From contig JAMCUI010000020.1 in NCBI GenBank assembly GCA_023379265.1, positions 1 to 59,077 on the forward strand: a stretch of 59,077 nucleotides of DNA, read 5' to 3'. Positions 44,376 through 51,645 of the stretch are shown piece after piece. A program made the position numbers and the translations under genes. Source of the stretch: Patescibacteria group bacterium. Lineage in GTDB: Bacteria; Patescibacteriota; Microgenomatia; 2-02-FULL-39-11. Each line of letters starts with the position of its first letter. Position 1 is the first letter of the stretch. The notes beneath the pieces were generated by a model, which saw nothing but the letters and a program-made list of their open reading frames with translations, had not been told where the DNA came from and did not search any database.

Positions 44376-44710
44376 ATTCTCTAGAAATTAAAGCCTTAAT
44401 AATCTGCTTTACAGATGAGCCGGAGCTGGCTTTAGGGTTTTTTTATTCTCTAGAAATTAAAGCCTTAATAATCTGCTTTACAGATGAGCCGGAGCTGGCT
44501 TTAGGGTTTTTTTATTCTCTAGAAATTAAAGCCTTAATAATCTGCTTTACAGATGAGCCGGAGCTGGCTTTAGGGTTTTTTTATTCTCTAGAAATTAAAG
44601 CCTTAATAATCTGCTTTACAGATGAGCCGGAGCTGGCTTTAGGGTTTTTTTATTCTCTAGAAATTAAAGCCTTAATAATCTGCTTTACAGATGAGCCGGA
44701 GCTGGCTTTA
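44352..44710 (+). repeat. 69-bp tandem repeat, five full copies
   Basis: CGGAGCTGGCTTTA begins at 44352, 44421, 44490, 44559, 44628 and 44697, five 69-bp units with only the 14-bp core of the sixth, and all look identical. The last core flows into the ATG of the second lysozyme-like gene. Each unit repeats the 3' arm of the upstream terminator and its T-run, then an AT-rich tail. It could vary expression of that gene by copy number. Confidence 0.95.
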
Positions 44711-45285
44711 TGAACAAGCGTAAATCGAATATGAGTCAAAAAATAAAATATTTGATGTATTTTCTTTTCTTTATAGGGAACCTATTTTTACCAGCTAGAA
44801 TATATGCCGAGGTGAAAATCGCGGCAGAATCGGGAAGACTGAAAGAAGTAACGCCCGTTGAAAACCCAAAGACGGATTACAGGGTTGACCTTCTAAAGGA
44901 TTACTTGAATAAAAATAATTCTATTTTGTCTTCATACGCTCAGGATTTTATTTCCGCGGCGGATGAAAACGGAATCCCGTGGTCACTTGTTCCAGCCATA
45001 GCCGGCGTAGAATCTACTTTTTGCAATGCAGTTCCATCATACTCAACCAACTGTTGGGGCTGGAACAACGGAGCATATCAGTTCGTAAACTATAAGGAAG
45101 CAATATCAACAGTTTCCCAAACATTAAAAAGAAATTATTTCGATAGGGGATTAGACACGCCAGAGAAAATCGCTCACGTTTATGCTCCTCCCTCAAAAAC
45201 TTGGGCCGGAAAGGTACGGTTTTTTATGGGTAAAATAGAAAACCACCAGACTTCAATATTTCCCCAACCACTAATTTCTGGATAA
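44710..45285 (+). CDS. Exported lysozyme-like protein 2
   Basis: A 191-residue paralogue of the gene at 43641. It has a signal peptide (about 10-32, KYLMYFLFFIGNLFLPARIYA) and a lysozyme-like domain, IPWSLVPAIAGVESTFCNAV with Glu of GVESTF at the catalytic position, then STNCWGWNNGAYQFVNYKEAI. The N-part shares DYRVDLLKDYL with DYRVAVLKKFF of the first copy. The ATG overlaps the end of the 69-bp repeat array; no other start is sensible. It likely remodels cell wall. Confidence 0.75.
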   Translation: MNKRKSNMSQKIKYLMYFLFFIGNLFLPARIYAEVKIAAESGRLKEVTPVENPKTDYRVDLLKDYLNKNNSILSSYAQDFISAADENGIPWSLVPAIAGVESTFCNAVPSYSTNCWGWNNGAYQFVNYKEAISTVSQTLKRNYFDRGLDTPEKIAHVYAPPSKTWAGKVRFFMGKIENHQTSIFPQPLISG

Positions 45286-45378
45286 CCTACACCGTAATAT
45301 TTTTCCTTCCCATAAAATAATATATAATACTCCAAAAGCCCTTACTGATGAGAGTTTATTAAGGAAATAGACAAATAA

Positions 45379-45462
45379 GCCGAGGTGGCGAAATTGGCAG
45401 ACGCGATAGGTTTAGGACCTATTGACCGCAAGGTCTTGGAGGTTCAAGTCCTCTCCTCGGCA
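45379..45462 (+). tRNA. tRNA-Leu(UAG)
   Basis: Acceptor GCCGAGG/CCTCGGC, anticodon stem ATAGG/CCTAT with loop TTTAGGA (UAG), class II variable arm, T-arm GGAGGTTCAAGTCCTC, discriminator A. Confidence 0.95.
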
Positions 45463-45506
45463 CTTCGTCCTGATGAAAGAAGGACTCATTGCAGGCACAA
45501 AAAGGA

Positions 45507-46205
45507 TTAAACTCTTGATGAGGCACAAATTTTGTTTAGAGGACATTCAGCACAGTTGGGATTTTGAGCTTTGCACAAAGACCTTCCATGGTCAATTATC
45601 CTGTATGTGATACTAAACCATTCATCTTTCTGCAAATTATTCATCAGTTCCTTTTCAATTTTTTGAGGGTCTGCATCTTTTATAAAATCCACTATTTCCT
45701 CTCCCTCCCTGTTAAAGGTTATTTTCCTTTTTCCCCCGATTTTCTCCATATCTACCAGTCTTAATCGCTGGCTGATACGATGGACATGCGTGTCCACGGC
45801 TATACCTTCAACTTTATTATGTGCATTTCCCAAAATAATATTTGCAGTCTTCCTTGCCACTCCGGGTAAGGTAAGCAATTCCTCCATAGTATCAGGAATC
45901 TTTCCCTTAAACTTTTCCTTGACGATTTTTGCCGTAGCGAGTATATTTTTGGCTTTGTTTCGGAAAAATCCTGTGGATTTTATATCCTTTTCGAACTCTT
46001 CTGGTTTGGCGTTTACGTAATCATCAATATTTTTATATTTTAAGAAAAGCTTTCCAGTAACCTGATTGACCATTTTGTCAGTGCACTGTGCGGAAAGAAT
46101 TACGGATACCAAAAGTTCCCAATTATTGCAGTAATTTAAGGCTATTTTAGCCTTCGGATAATATTTTTTCAGTATCGCCAGGATTTTTTCTTTATTTTCT
46201 GTCAT
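45507..46205 (-). CDS. nth: Endonuclease III
   Basis: Base-excision repair glycosylase/AP lyase for oxidised pyrimidines. 232 residues, slightly longer than E. coli Nth (211). The helix-hairpin-helix LLTLPGVARKTANIIL carries the catalytic Lys, AVDTHVHRISQRL the catalytic Asp. The C-terminus keeps the 4Fe-4S motif C-x6-C-x2-C-x5-C (CKAQNPNCAECPLNKIC). An insert (KITFNREGEEIVDFIKDADP) lies before it. It overlaps the NUDIX gene by 4 bases, forming a two-gene damage-control operon. Confidence 0.96.
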   Translation of the reverse strand: MTENKEKILAILKKYYPKAKIALNYCNNWELLVSVILSAQCTDKMVNQVTGKLFLKYKNIDDYVNAKPEEFEKDIKSTGFFRNKAKNILATAKIVKEKFKGKIPDTMEELLTLPGVARKTANIILGNAHNKVEGIAVDTHVHRISQRLRLVDMEKIGGKRKITFNREGEEIVDFIKDADPQKIEKELMNNLQKDEWFSITYRIIDHGRSLCKAQNPNCAECPLNKICASSRV

Positions 46206-46675
46206 ATATAAGTGGAGCTCTTTCTTAGAAAATCAGAAATAATCTTTTTATGATCAAAAGCCAACTTGTCCGGCAATAAATTGATGTCGAAATATTTTAA
46301 GGATAAGGCATCGCTTCCAGCTATAGCTTTCCCCCCGGCTACTTTGACTGAATATGCCAACGCAACAGACTGTTGCGGGTGTCTATGAGGATCACTATAT
46401 ACTCCGATAAAACTGAGTTTTGTACACTCCAATCCCGTCTCTTCCGTGACCTCGCGTTTTACCGCTTCTTCAACAGTCTCATCGAAGCTCACATGCCCTC
46501 CCGGTAAAGCCCAATAATTTATGTAGGGATCCACTTTCCTTTTAATAAGAAGAACCTTATCCCCTTTGAGGATAACACCATCGATTGTCACATCACGATT
46601 CAGGTAACGGTGACAGAAAAAACAGGCTTTGTCTTTGTCGATTTTAACCATCTTTGACAATAGGGAAGTAAACAT
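46202..46675 (-). CDS. NUDIX hydrolase
   Basis: A 157-residue pyrophosphohydrolase (149 if the ATG at 46651 is used). The Nudix box is complete: GGHVSFDETVEEAVKREVTE plus ETGL (G-x5-E-x7-R-E-U-x-E-E-x-G-U). YWALPGGH and VDPYINYWA flank it. C-x2-C near the N-terminus (ACFFCHRY) may bind zinc, as in some NADH-pyrophosphatase relatives. Coupling with nth suggests removal of oxidised nucleotides, though the substrate is unproven. Confidence 0.92.
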   Translation of the reverse strand: MFTSLLSKMVKIDKDKACFFCHRYLNRDVTIDGVILKGDKVLLIKRKVDPYINYWALPGGHVSFDETVEEAVKREVTEETGLECTKLSFIGVYSDPHRHPQQSVALAYSVKVAGGKAIAGSDALSLKYFDINLLPDKLAFDHKKIISDFLRKSSTYI

Positions 46676-46702
46676 TGAAATTATTTTAACATATCAGCTA
46701 TA

Positions 46703-46731
46703 TTACATTAGTCAAATGTTATGATATAATC
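46703..46731 (+). promoter_or_regulatory. tig promoter, leaderless
   Basis: ATTACA, a 17-bp spacer and TATAAT (46726-46731), with 6 bases to the tig ATG. The block TGATATAATCCCTACC is nearly identical to that around 44311. Confidence 0.55.
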
Positions 46732-46737
46732 CCTACC

Positions 46738-47589
46738 ATGATTACATCAGAAGTCAAAAACTTACCAAAAGCTACTGCCGAAATCCAAATCACCATTTCC
46801 TGGGATGAAATAAAGGAAACTTATGGAAAAATCCTGGAAAAATACACCAGAGAAGTGGAACTACCCGGCTTCAGAAAGGGAAAAGCACCAAAAGATCTTG
46901 TCGAAAAGAACATAGATAAATCAAAAGTCTATGAAGAGGTGGTCAGGGAAATTATTCCCAAAGCGTACGCCAAAGCTTTACAGGAGAATAAATTGACACC
47001 GGTTACCGCGCCCAAAGTAGAAGTGGTAAAAGCAAAAGAAGGGGAAGAGTGGATTGTAAAGGCTACTTTGGCCCTCAAACCTAAAATCGTCTTGAAAAAT
47101 TATAAGGAGAAAATAAGAGAACTAAAAAACGGTAAAACAAAAATCTGGACACCTGGTAGCCCAAATGAAAAGAATAAAACAGAAAATAAGCCAAATCTGG
47201 AAGAAATCCTGTCGGCAGTTGTTTCAGAGATCGAAATAGAGCTTTCTGATTTGCTAATTACCGAAGAAGCAAACAGGCTTTTATCAAATCTTGTAGACCA
47301 GACTCAAAAGCTTGGATTGACTGTTGAACAATATCTTATATCAAAAGGAAAAACTTCGGAGCAGTTGCGTGCTGAATATGCCCAACAAGCCTCCAAAAAT
47401 CTAACTGTAGAATTCGCCCTGGCTGAGATAGCCGATAAAGAGAATATTACTGTTAGCCAATCCGATATAGACAAAATACTGGAAAAAGTCGAAGATGTTA
47501 AAGAGAAAGAAAGGTTGAAACAGGATTCTTATTACCTGGCTCACCTTATTAGACAACAAAAAACATTAGACTTCCTTAGTAGCCTATAG
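46738..47589 (+). CDS. tig: Trigger factor lacking the PPIase domain
   Basis: Ribosome-bound chaperone for nascent chains. 283 residues against about 430 in E. coli. The N-terminal ribosome-docking domain is present with the signature loop ELPGFRKGKAP. The FKBP-type PPIase domain is missing: the chain passes from ALKPKIVLKNYKE through a charged linker straight into the helical C-domain (LLITEEANRLLSNLVDQTQK, LTVEQYLISKGKTSEQLRAE). PPIase-less trigger factors are known from other bacteria. It starts right after a -10 box. Confidence 0.92.
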   Translation: MITSEVKNLPKATAEIQITISWDEIKETYGKILEKYTREVELPGFRKGKAPKDLVEKNIDKSKVYEEVVREIIPKAYAKALQENKLTPVTAPKVEVVKAKEGEEWIVKATLALKPKIVLKNYKEKIRELKNGKTKIWTPGSPNEKNKTENKPNLEEILSAVVSEIEIELSDLLITEEANRLLSNLVDQTQKLGLTVEQYLISKGKTSEQLRAEYAQQASKNLTVEFALAEIADKENITVSQSDIDKILEKVEDVKEKERLKQDSYYLAHLIRQQKTLDFLSSL

Positions 47590-47595
47590 GATTAT

Positions 47596-47624
47596 TTGAC
47601 AGTGCTTATGAAATATGGTATAAC
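47596..47624 (+). promoter_or_regulatory. Promoter of the DUF5660-like gene, leaderless
   Basis: TTGACA (47596-47601), a 17-bp spacer and TATAAC (47619-47624), 8 bases before the ATG at 47633; no Shine-Dalgarno fits. Confidence 0.65.
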
Positions 47625-47632
47625 GCCACCGT

Positions 47633-48223
47633 ATGTTCAGTAAGCCAACACACAAAATAAATCCGAATCCATGGGGAAACGATAATCCAGAGAAGGATAA
47701 ACAAAGTTCCCCGCCGCTAAAAACTATCGGATTCAAAGACCAGATTAAAGGGCTTACCAATACAGATTCAATCTGGAAACAATTTTTTGGCGAAAAAACT
47801 CAGGTAGAAAAACCTCAACCAATTTCGGAAAAAAAGCCATCCAAGCACACAGAAACACTTGTTTTTTCCTATTCCAAAAATACAGAACAAAAAAAGATGG
47901 TCCAAGAATCACAAATTATCCTTCAAAAACTTCAGGAACAAATAACTCTCCTTGAGAAATCCGAAAAAAGCCTGGCTCATGAAGTGTCAAAAGTCAAAAT
48001 CGATACCCTTCCGGCCAAATCAGGTATTTATTACATACGTTTTCTTGAGTGGTTGTTGACTGTAGTAAGACAATTGAGGCTAAAAGTAGAAGATGGAAGA
48101 GCCTGGCTTTCTACTTTTTCCCAAAGAAAAAAGAAAAGAATGGGTTACTGGAAAATGTACAAAAAACACGGCACCACATTCGGCCTCTCACAGGAAAGAA
48201 CACTCGCTACCCAAACAGGTTAA
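47633..48223 (+). CDS. DUF5660-like CPR protein
   Basis: A 196-residue soluble protein. The N-terminal half is low-complexity and proline/lysine-rich. A coiled coil follows (about 85-120, QESQIILQKLQEQITLLEK), then IDTLPAKSGIYYIRFLEWLL and a basic tail RKKKRMGYWKMYKKHGTTFG ending GLSQERTLATQTG. This tail recalls the DUF5660 family described from Patescibacteria (from memory); no function is known. It follows trigger factor but has its own promoter. Confidence 0.7.
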   Translation: MFSKPTHKINPNPWGNDNPEKDKQSSPPLKTIGFKDQIKGLTNTDSIWKQFFGEKTQVEKPQPISEKKPSKHTETLVFSYSKNTEQKKMVQESQIILQKLQEQITLLEKSEKSLAHEVSKVKIDTLPAKSGIYYIRFLEWLLTVVRQLRLKVEDGRAWLSTFSQRKKKRMGYWKMYKKHGTTFGLSQERTLATQTG

Positions 48224-48247
48224 TCCCCTTATTCATCAATAAATATG

Positions 48248-48321
48248 TGACCGCTAAAGGATTTGAACCTTTGACCTTCACGATGTCAACGTGACGCTCT
48301 AGCCAACTGAGCTAAGCGGTC
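48248..48321 (-). tRNA. tRNA-Val(GAC)
   Basis: Acceptor GACCGCT/AGCGGTC, anticodon stem TCACG/CGTGA with loop TTGACAT (GAC), T-arm AAAGGTTCAAATCCTTT, discriminator A. Confidence 0.94.
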
Positions 48322-48401
48322 TTTTATGATGTATACTTTAGAACTGTTAAGGGCTAAAATCAATTCCGTACCGGATATATTGTCTCAAAAACGTATTCCG
48401 G

Positions 48402-48572
48402 TTGACATATTATAAATAATGATATATTCTATATCAAGTTATATTTCAGCGCCTGATAGAGACTCACCAACTCTAGAGCTGGACGAAGCTATTGCGTAAA
48501 ATAATAAATTAAGCCACCAAGCCGGATGGAACCCTCCGATAAAACCGGGGTCCGGCAGAAGGTGGTTTTTTT
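48402..48572 (+). promoter_or_regulatory. thrS promoter and T-box-like terminator leader
   Basis: TTGACA (48402-48407) with a -10 candidate near 48423-48430 starts a leader of about 140 nt. At 48511-48568 it folds into one long hairpin: AAGCCACC/GGTGGTTT outside, then GCCGGA/UCCGGC, a 7-nt bulge UGGAACC (48527-48533) and CUCCG/CGGGG, followed by a T-run. Bulge and flanking helices match the T-box antiterminator (UGGNACC). Upstream, UAGAG/CUCUA closes a loop containing ACC, a Thr codon. The leader is short for a T-box, and the bulge sits inside the terminator. Confidence 0.5.
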
Positions 48573-48581
48573 GTAACTTTC

Positions 48582-50354
48582 ATGAGTAAAAATCAAAACG
48601 ACTATCTGAATAATCTCAGGCATACAGCTGCTCATCTTTTGGCAAAATCAGTAAAGGAGCTCTATCCTGGGGCTAAAAATGCCATCGGACCAGCGATTGA
48701 ACACGGATTTTACCAGGATTTCGATATGGGGAAATATAAAATATCAGATGAGGATTTACCAAAGATTGAGCAAAGAATGAGAGAGAATCTCCCGTCCTGG
48801 ACACATTTTGTCTTTAATGAAATCACTCTTTCTGAAGCCAGAAAATTATTTAAGGACAATCCTTATAAAGTAGAAATGGCCGAAGAATTCGCAAAAGGCG
48901 GTAAAAAACTTTTGACAAATGATCCCGGTAATTTTTTGGACTTATGTAAAATGGGCCACGTGGAAAATCCGTCTAAAGAACTCAATCATTTTAGACTTCT
49001 TAAAGTTGCTGGTGCATATTGGCGCGGAAATGAAAAAAATAAGATGCTAACAAGAATTTACGGAACGGCTTTCCCAACTAAGGAAGCACTCGATAAATAT
49101 GTCTGGCAACAAGAGGAAGCTTTGAAACGCGACCACAAAAAAATCGGTCATGAGCAGGAACTTTTTATAATTTCTGATGAAGTGGGGCCAGGTCTTCCTA
49201 TATTTTTGCCGCAAGGAGCAATTTTAAGACATATTATTGAAGAGTATATCAGAAGGGAAAAAGAGAAACGCAATTATCAGTTTGTCTGGACTCCCCATAT
49301 CGCAAGAAGCAAGCTATATATGAAATCAGGACATTGGAAAAAGTATGACGCCATGTTTAACCCTATGAAACTTGATGATGAGGAATATGTGCCAAAAGCC
49401 ATGAACTGTCCGCATCATTTTCAGGTCTATCTTTCCAAACCGAGAAGTTATAGAGACCTCCCGCTTCGAGTTGCGGAGAATGGAACTGTCTACAGATATG
49501 AAAAAAGCGGTGTGTTAAACGGCCTTTTCCGAGTCCGCTGTTTGACAATCGATGATACGCACACATTTGTACGTCACGACCAAATCGGAGAAGAATATGA
49601 AAATGTCCTTGTGCTTATTAAAGATATAATGTCTGATTTCGGCTTTAATAAATATAAAATGAGAGTCTCCCTCCGCGACGAAAAGCACAAAGGAAAATAT
49701 ATGGGTAATGAAAAACTTTGGAATAAAGCCGAGGACGCCATAAAAACAGTGGCCGAAAATAGCGGTATTGAGTGGTACGAAGGTCCAGGAGAAGCGGCTT
49801 TCTACGGTCCCAAGCTTGATCTGATGTTTGAGGATGCGTTGGGAAGAGAGTGGCAATGTGCCACTGCACAACTGGATTTTGTCCAACCGGAAAATTTTGA
49901 TATGCATTATACTGATGAAAATGGAAAACTTGTCCGGCCGGCGATACTGCATATAGCAATTCTAGGATCTGTGGAAAGATTTATGGGGATCATTATTGAA
50001 CAATTCGGCGGAAAATTCCCCGTCTGGCTTGCCCCTACCCAGCTGAAAATCATCCCAATTGCCGACAGGCACAAGGAATTTGCTGCAAAAATATATAAAA
50101 TTACGTCTCAAAATAGTATCAGGACAGAACTTGACGACAGAAATGAGACAATGCAGGCAAAGATACGCGATGCAACTTTACAAAAGGTACCTTATATGGG
50201 TATAATAGGGGATAAGGAAATGGAAAAATCCGGAATTGATAAGCCGGAAGGTATGTTTTTATCAGTAAGATCAAGAGACGGTAAAAATTTAGGCCAGATT
50301 GACGTGGCCCAACTAATAAATAAACTTAAAGTTGAGATTGAAAAGAAAATTTAA
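48582..50354 (+). CDS. thrS: Threonyl-tRNA synthetase without TGS domain
   Basis: Charges tRNA-Thr. 590 residues; the usual N-terminal TGS domain (about 60 residues) is absent and the protein opens directly with the editing domain (LRHTAAHLLAKSVKELYPGA, with H-x3-H, then IEHGFYQDFD). The class II core has motif 2 (FRVRCLTIDDTHTFV) and motif 3 (HIAILGSVERFMGIIIE), with the zinc-site Cys in KAMNCPHHFQ. The anticodon-binding domain ends the protein (PTQLKIIPIADRHKEFAAKI). It overlaps infC by 23 bases. Confidence 0.96.
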   Translation: MSKNQNDYLNNLRHTAAHLLAKSVKELYPGAKNAIGPAIEHGFYQDFDMGKYKISDEDLPKIEQRMRENLPSWTHFVFNEITLSEARKLFKDNPYKVEMAEEFAKGGKKLLTNDPGNFLDLCKMGHVENPSKELNHFRLLKVAGAYWRGNEKNKMLTRIYGTAFPTKEALDKYVWQQEEALKRDHKKIGHEQELFIISDEVGPGLPIFLPQGAILRHIIEEYIRREKEKRNYQFVWTPHIARSKLYMKSGHWKKYDAMFNPMKLDDEEYVPKAMNCPHHFQVYLSKPRSYRDLPLRVAENGTVYRYEKSGVLNGLFRVRCLTIDDTHTFVRHDQIGEEYENVLVLIKDIMSDFGFNKYKMRVSLRDEKHKGKYMGNEKLWNKAEDAIKTVAENSGIEWYEGPGEAAFYGPKLDLMFEDALGREWQCATAQLDFVQPENFDMHYTDENGKLVRPAILHIAILGSVERFMGIIIEQFGGKFPVWLAPTQLKIIPIADRHKEFAAKIYKITSQNSIRTELDDRNETMQAKIRDATLQKVPYMGIIGDKEMEKSGIDKPEGMFLSVRSRDGKNLGQIDVAQLINKLKVEIEKKI

Positions 50355-50895
50355 ATATTATCGGTTAAACTATCAGATTACTGCACCCCAGTTGAGACTT
50401 CTTGATGAAACTGGTAAACAGATTGGGATTGTCGATAAGAACGAAGCTTTAAGGCGTGCTCAGGCGGAAGAAAAAGATTTGGTAGAAATAGCGCCAAACT
50501 CCAAACCTCCGGTGGTAAAGCTCATTGATTTCAAGAAGTTTAAGTATTTGGAGGCGAAAAAGGAAAGGGAGTCGAGGAAAAACATAAAACACGTAGGTGT
50601 GAAAGAAATCAGGCTTTCACCTTTTATGGGTGAACATGATTTAAATATCCGCTTGGAACAGGCACAAGGATTCCTAAAAGACGGAAACCAGCTTAAAATT
50701 TCATTACCCTTTAAGGGACGTGAGATTGCACATCAGGAATTCGGCAGGGAAATAATGGGGAAAGCGATACAACATTTGCAGGAAATATCAAAAGTGGTAA
50801 AAAGTCCATACATGGAGGGAAGGGTACTAGTAGCTATCCTGACACCGGCAAAAGCGGTAGGCGGGAATGATAAAAAAGAGAAGAGCACTGATTGA
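50332..50895 (+). CDS. infC: Translation initiation factor IF-3
   Basis: Binds the 30S subunit and checks initiator tRNA and start codons. 187 residues: N-domain YQITAPQLRLLDETGKQIGI, central linker, C-domain KEIRLSPFMGEHDLNIRLEQ and GREIAHQEFG. No in-frame ATG fits the N-terminus; the start must be TTG (50332 or 50338), echoing the rare AUU start by which infC is autoregulated in many bacteria. The reading begins inside thrS. Confidence 0.94.
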   Translation: MRLKRKFKYYRLNYQITAPQLRLLDETGKQIGIVDKNEALRRAQAEEKDLVEIAPNSKPPVVKLIDFKKFKYLEAKKERESRKNIKHVGVKEIRLSPFMGEHDLNIRLEQAQGFLKDGNQLKISLPFKGREIAHQEFGREIMGKAIQHLQEISKVVKSPYMEGRVLVAILTPAKAVGGNDKKEKSTD

Positions 50896-50930
50896 TAAAG
50901 TTATTAAACGTAAATTCATAGTGAACAAAA

Positions 50931-51125
50931 ATGCCAAAACTCAAAACTAAAAAAACAATTGCGAAAAGATTTAAGATTACGTCTACCGGGAAGGTAATAA
51001 GAGGTCATTTGGCTGCTCGCCACCGTATGTTTCATAAGGACACTAGAAGAAGACGCCGGTTCTCAGAACCGATTGTAGTCGGAGAAAAAATGGCGAAAGC
51101 TATCAAATCAGTTGTTCAAAATTAA
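50931..51125 (+). CDS. rpmI: Ribosomal protein bL35
   Basis: Small basic 64-residue large-subunit protein: MPKLKTKKTIAKRFKITSTG, then HLAARHRMFHKDTRRRRR, the L35 signature. Usual infC-rpmI-rplT order; 12 bases before rplT. Confidence 0.96.
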   Translation: MPKLKTKKTIAKRFKITSTGKVIRGHLAARHRMFHKDTRRRRRFSEPIVVGEKMAKAIKSVVQN

Positions 51126-51137
51126 GTAAGTAAATAT

Positions 51138-51485
51138 ATGAGAATAAAAAGAGGAATTGTCAGCCATAGGAAACATAAGAAACTTTTAGAATCCACATCA
51201 GGGTACAGGATGACCAAAAGGAGGCTGGTAAAAGTTGCCAAGGAAGCCTCCCTTCATGCAGGCCAATATGCCTATGCCGGCAGAAGGTTGAAAAAATCAG
51301 ACTTTCGGAAGCTTTGGATCACAAGAATATCTTCAGCTGTCAAGGAACAAGGAATATCATATAGCTCTTTCATCAATAAATTGAAGAAAGCCAATATTCA
51401 ACTTGACCGTAAAATACTAAGTGATATTCTCTTAAACGACGGTAAAACTTTCAAAGCAATAGTTGACAAAGCAAAATCAGTTTGA
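51138..51485 (+). CDS. rplT: Ribosomal protein bL20
   Basis: A 115-residue 23S rRNA-binding assembly protein. The N-terminal tail RIKRGIVSHRKHKKLLESTS is basic; the globular part RKLWITRISSAVKEQGISYS and FINKLKKANIQLDRKILSDI matches L20. Its final codons overlap the promoter of the aromatic operon. Confidence 0.97.
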   Translation: MRIKRGIVSHRKHKKLLESTSGYRMTKRRLVKVAKEASLHAGQYAYAGRRLKKSDFRKLWITRISSAVKEQGISYSSFINKLKKANIQLDRKILSDILLNDGKTFKAIVDKAKSV

Positions 51486-51491
51486 TATATT
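51463..51491 (+). promoter_or_regulatory. Promoter of the aromatic amino acid operon
   Basis: TTGACA (51463-51468), a 17-bp spacer and TATATT (51486-51491), lying in the last codons of rplT. Transcription should begin near 51498, about 7 bases before the leader-peptide ATG. Confidence 0.8.
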
Positions 51492-51504
51492 CCGATATAA
51501 CAAC

Positions 51505-51558
51505 ATGAATTCACTCACACCAACCTGGTCAAAGTATTACTTTTACTTTACCTCCTAA
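51505..51558 (+). CDS. Aromatic-rich leader peptide of the aromatic operon
   Basis: A 17-codon frame, MNSLTPTWSKYYFYFTS, ending TAA at 51556. It has one Trp codon (51526) followed by Tyr, Tyr, Phe, Tyr, Phe at 51535-51549: six aromatic residues among positions 8-15. It begins right after the operon promoter and overlaps the first arm of the attenuator hairpins. Such peptides (trpL, pheL) measure supply of charged tRNA by ribosome stalling. There is no Shine-Dalgarno sequence and almost no 5' leader, so initiation may be leaderless. The product itself is likely without function. Confidence 0.85.
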   Translation: MNSLTPTWSKYYFYFTS

Positions 51559-51638
51559 AAAGGGGGTTGGTGTTTGTGTGAAATAAACGAAGTTTAATAA
51601 AATTTATATAACCAACCTCCTTAAAAAGGAGGTTTTTT
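51517..51638 (+). terminator. Transcription attenuator with mutually exclusive hairpins and intrinsic terminator
   Basis: Four segments can pair in three ways. A (51517-51525, ACACCAACC) pairs with B (51565-51573, GGTTGGTGT), 9 bp. B (51562-51571, GGGGGTTGGT) pairs with C (51611-51620, ACCAACCTCC), 10 bp with one G-U. C (51614-51622, AACCTCCTT) pairs with D (51626-51634, AAGGAGGTT), 9 bp with an AAA loop followed by U residues: the terminator. Stalling on the Trp/Tyr/Phe codons would cover A, free B to bind C and prevent termination. D contains AAGGAGG, the aroF ribosome site, so the terminator also hides it. Confidence 0.85.
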
Positions 51639-51645
51639 GTGTTTT

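Noticed and set aside
44352-44710. CRISPR array
   Set aside because: Units are identical over all 69 bases, with no unique spacers and no cas genes.
48419-48499. 26-codon frame (MIYSISSYISAPDRDSPTLE...) as a thrS leader peptide
   Set aside because: Its ATG lies within the promoter, before the expected transcription start, and it is not Thr-rich.
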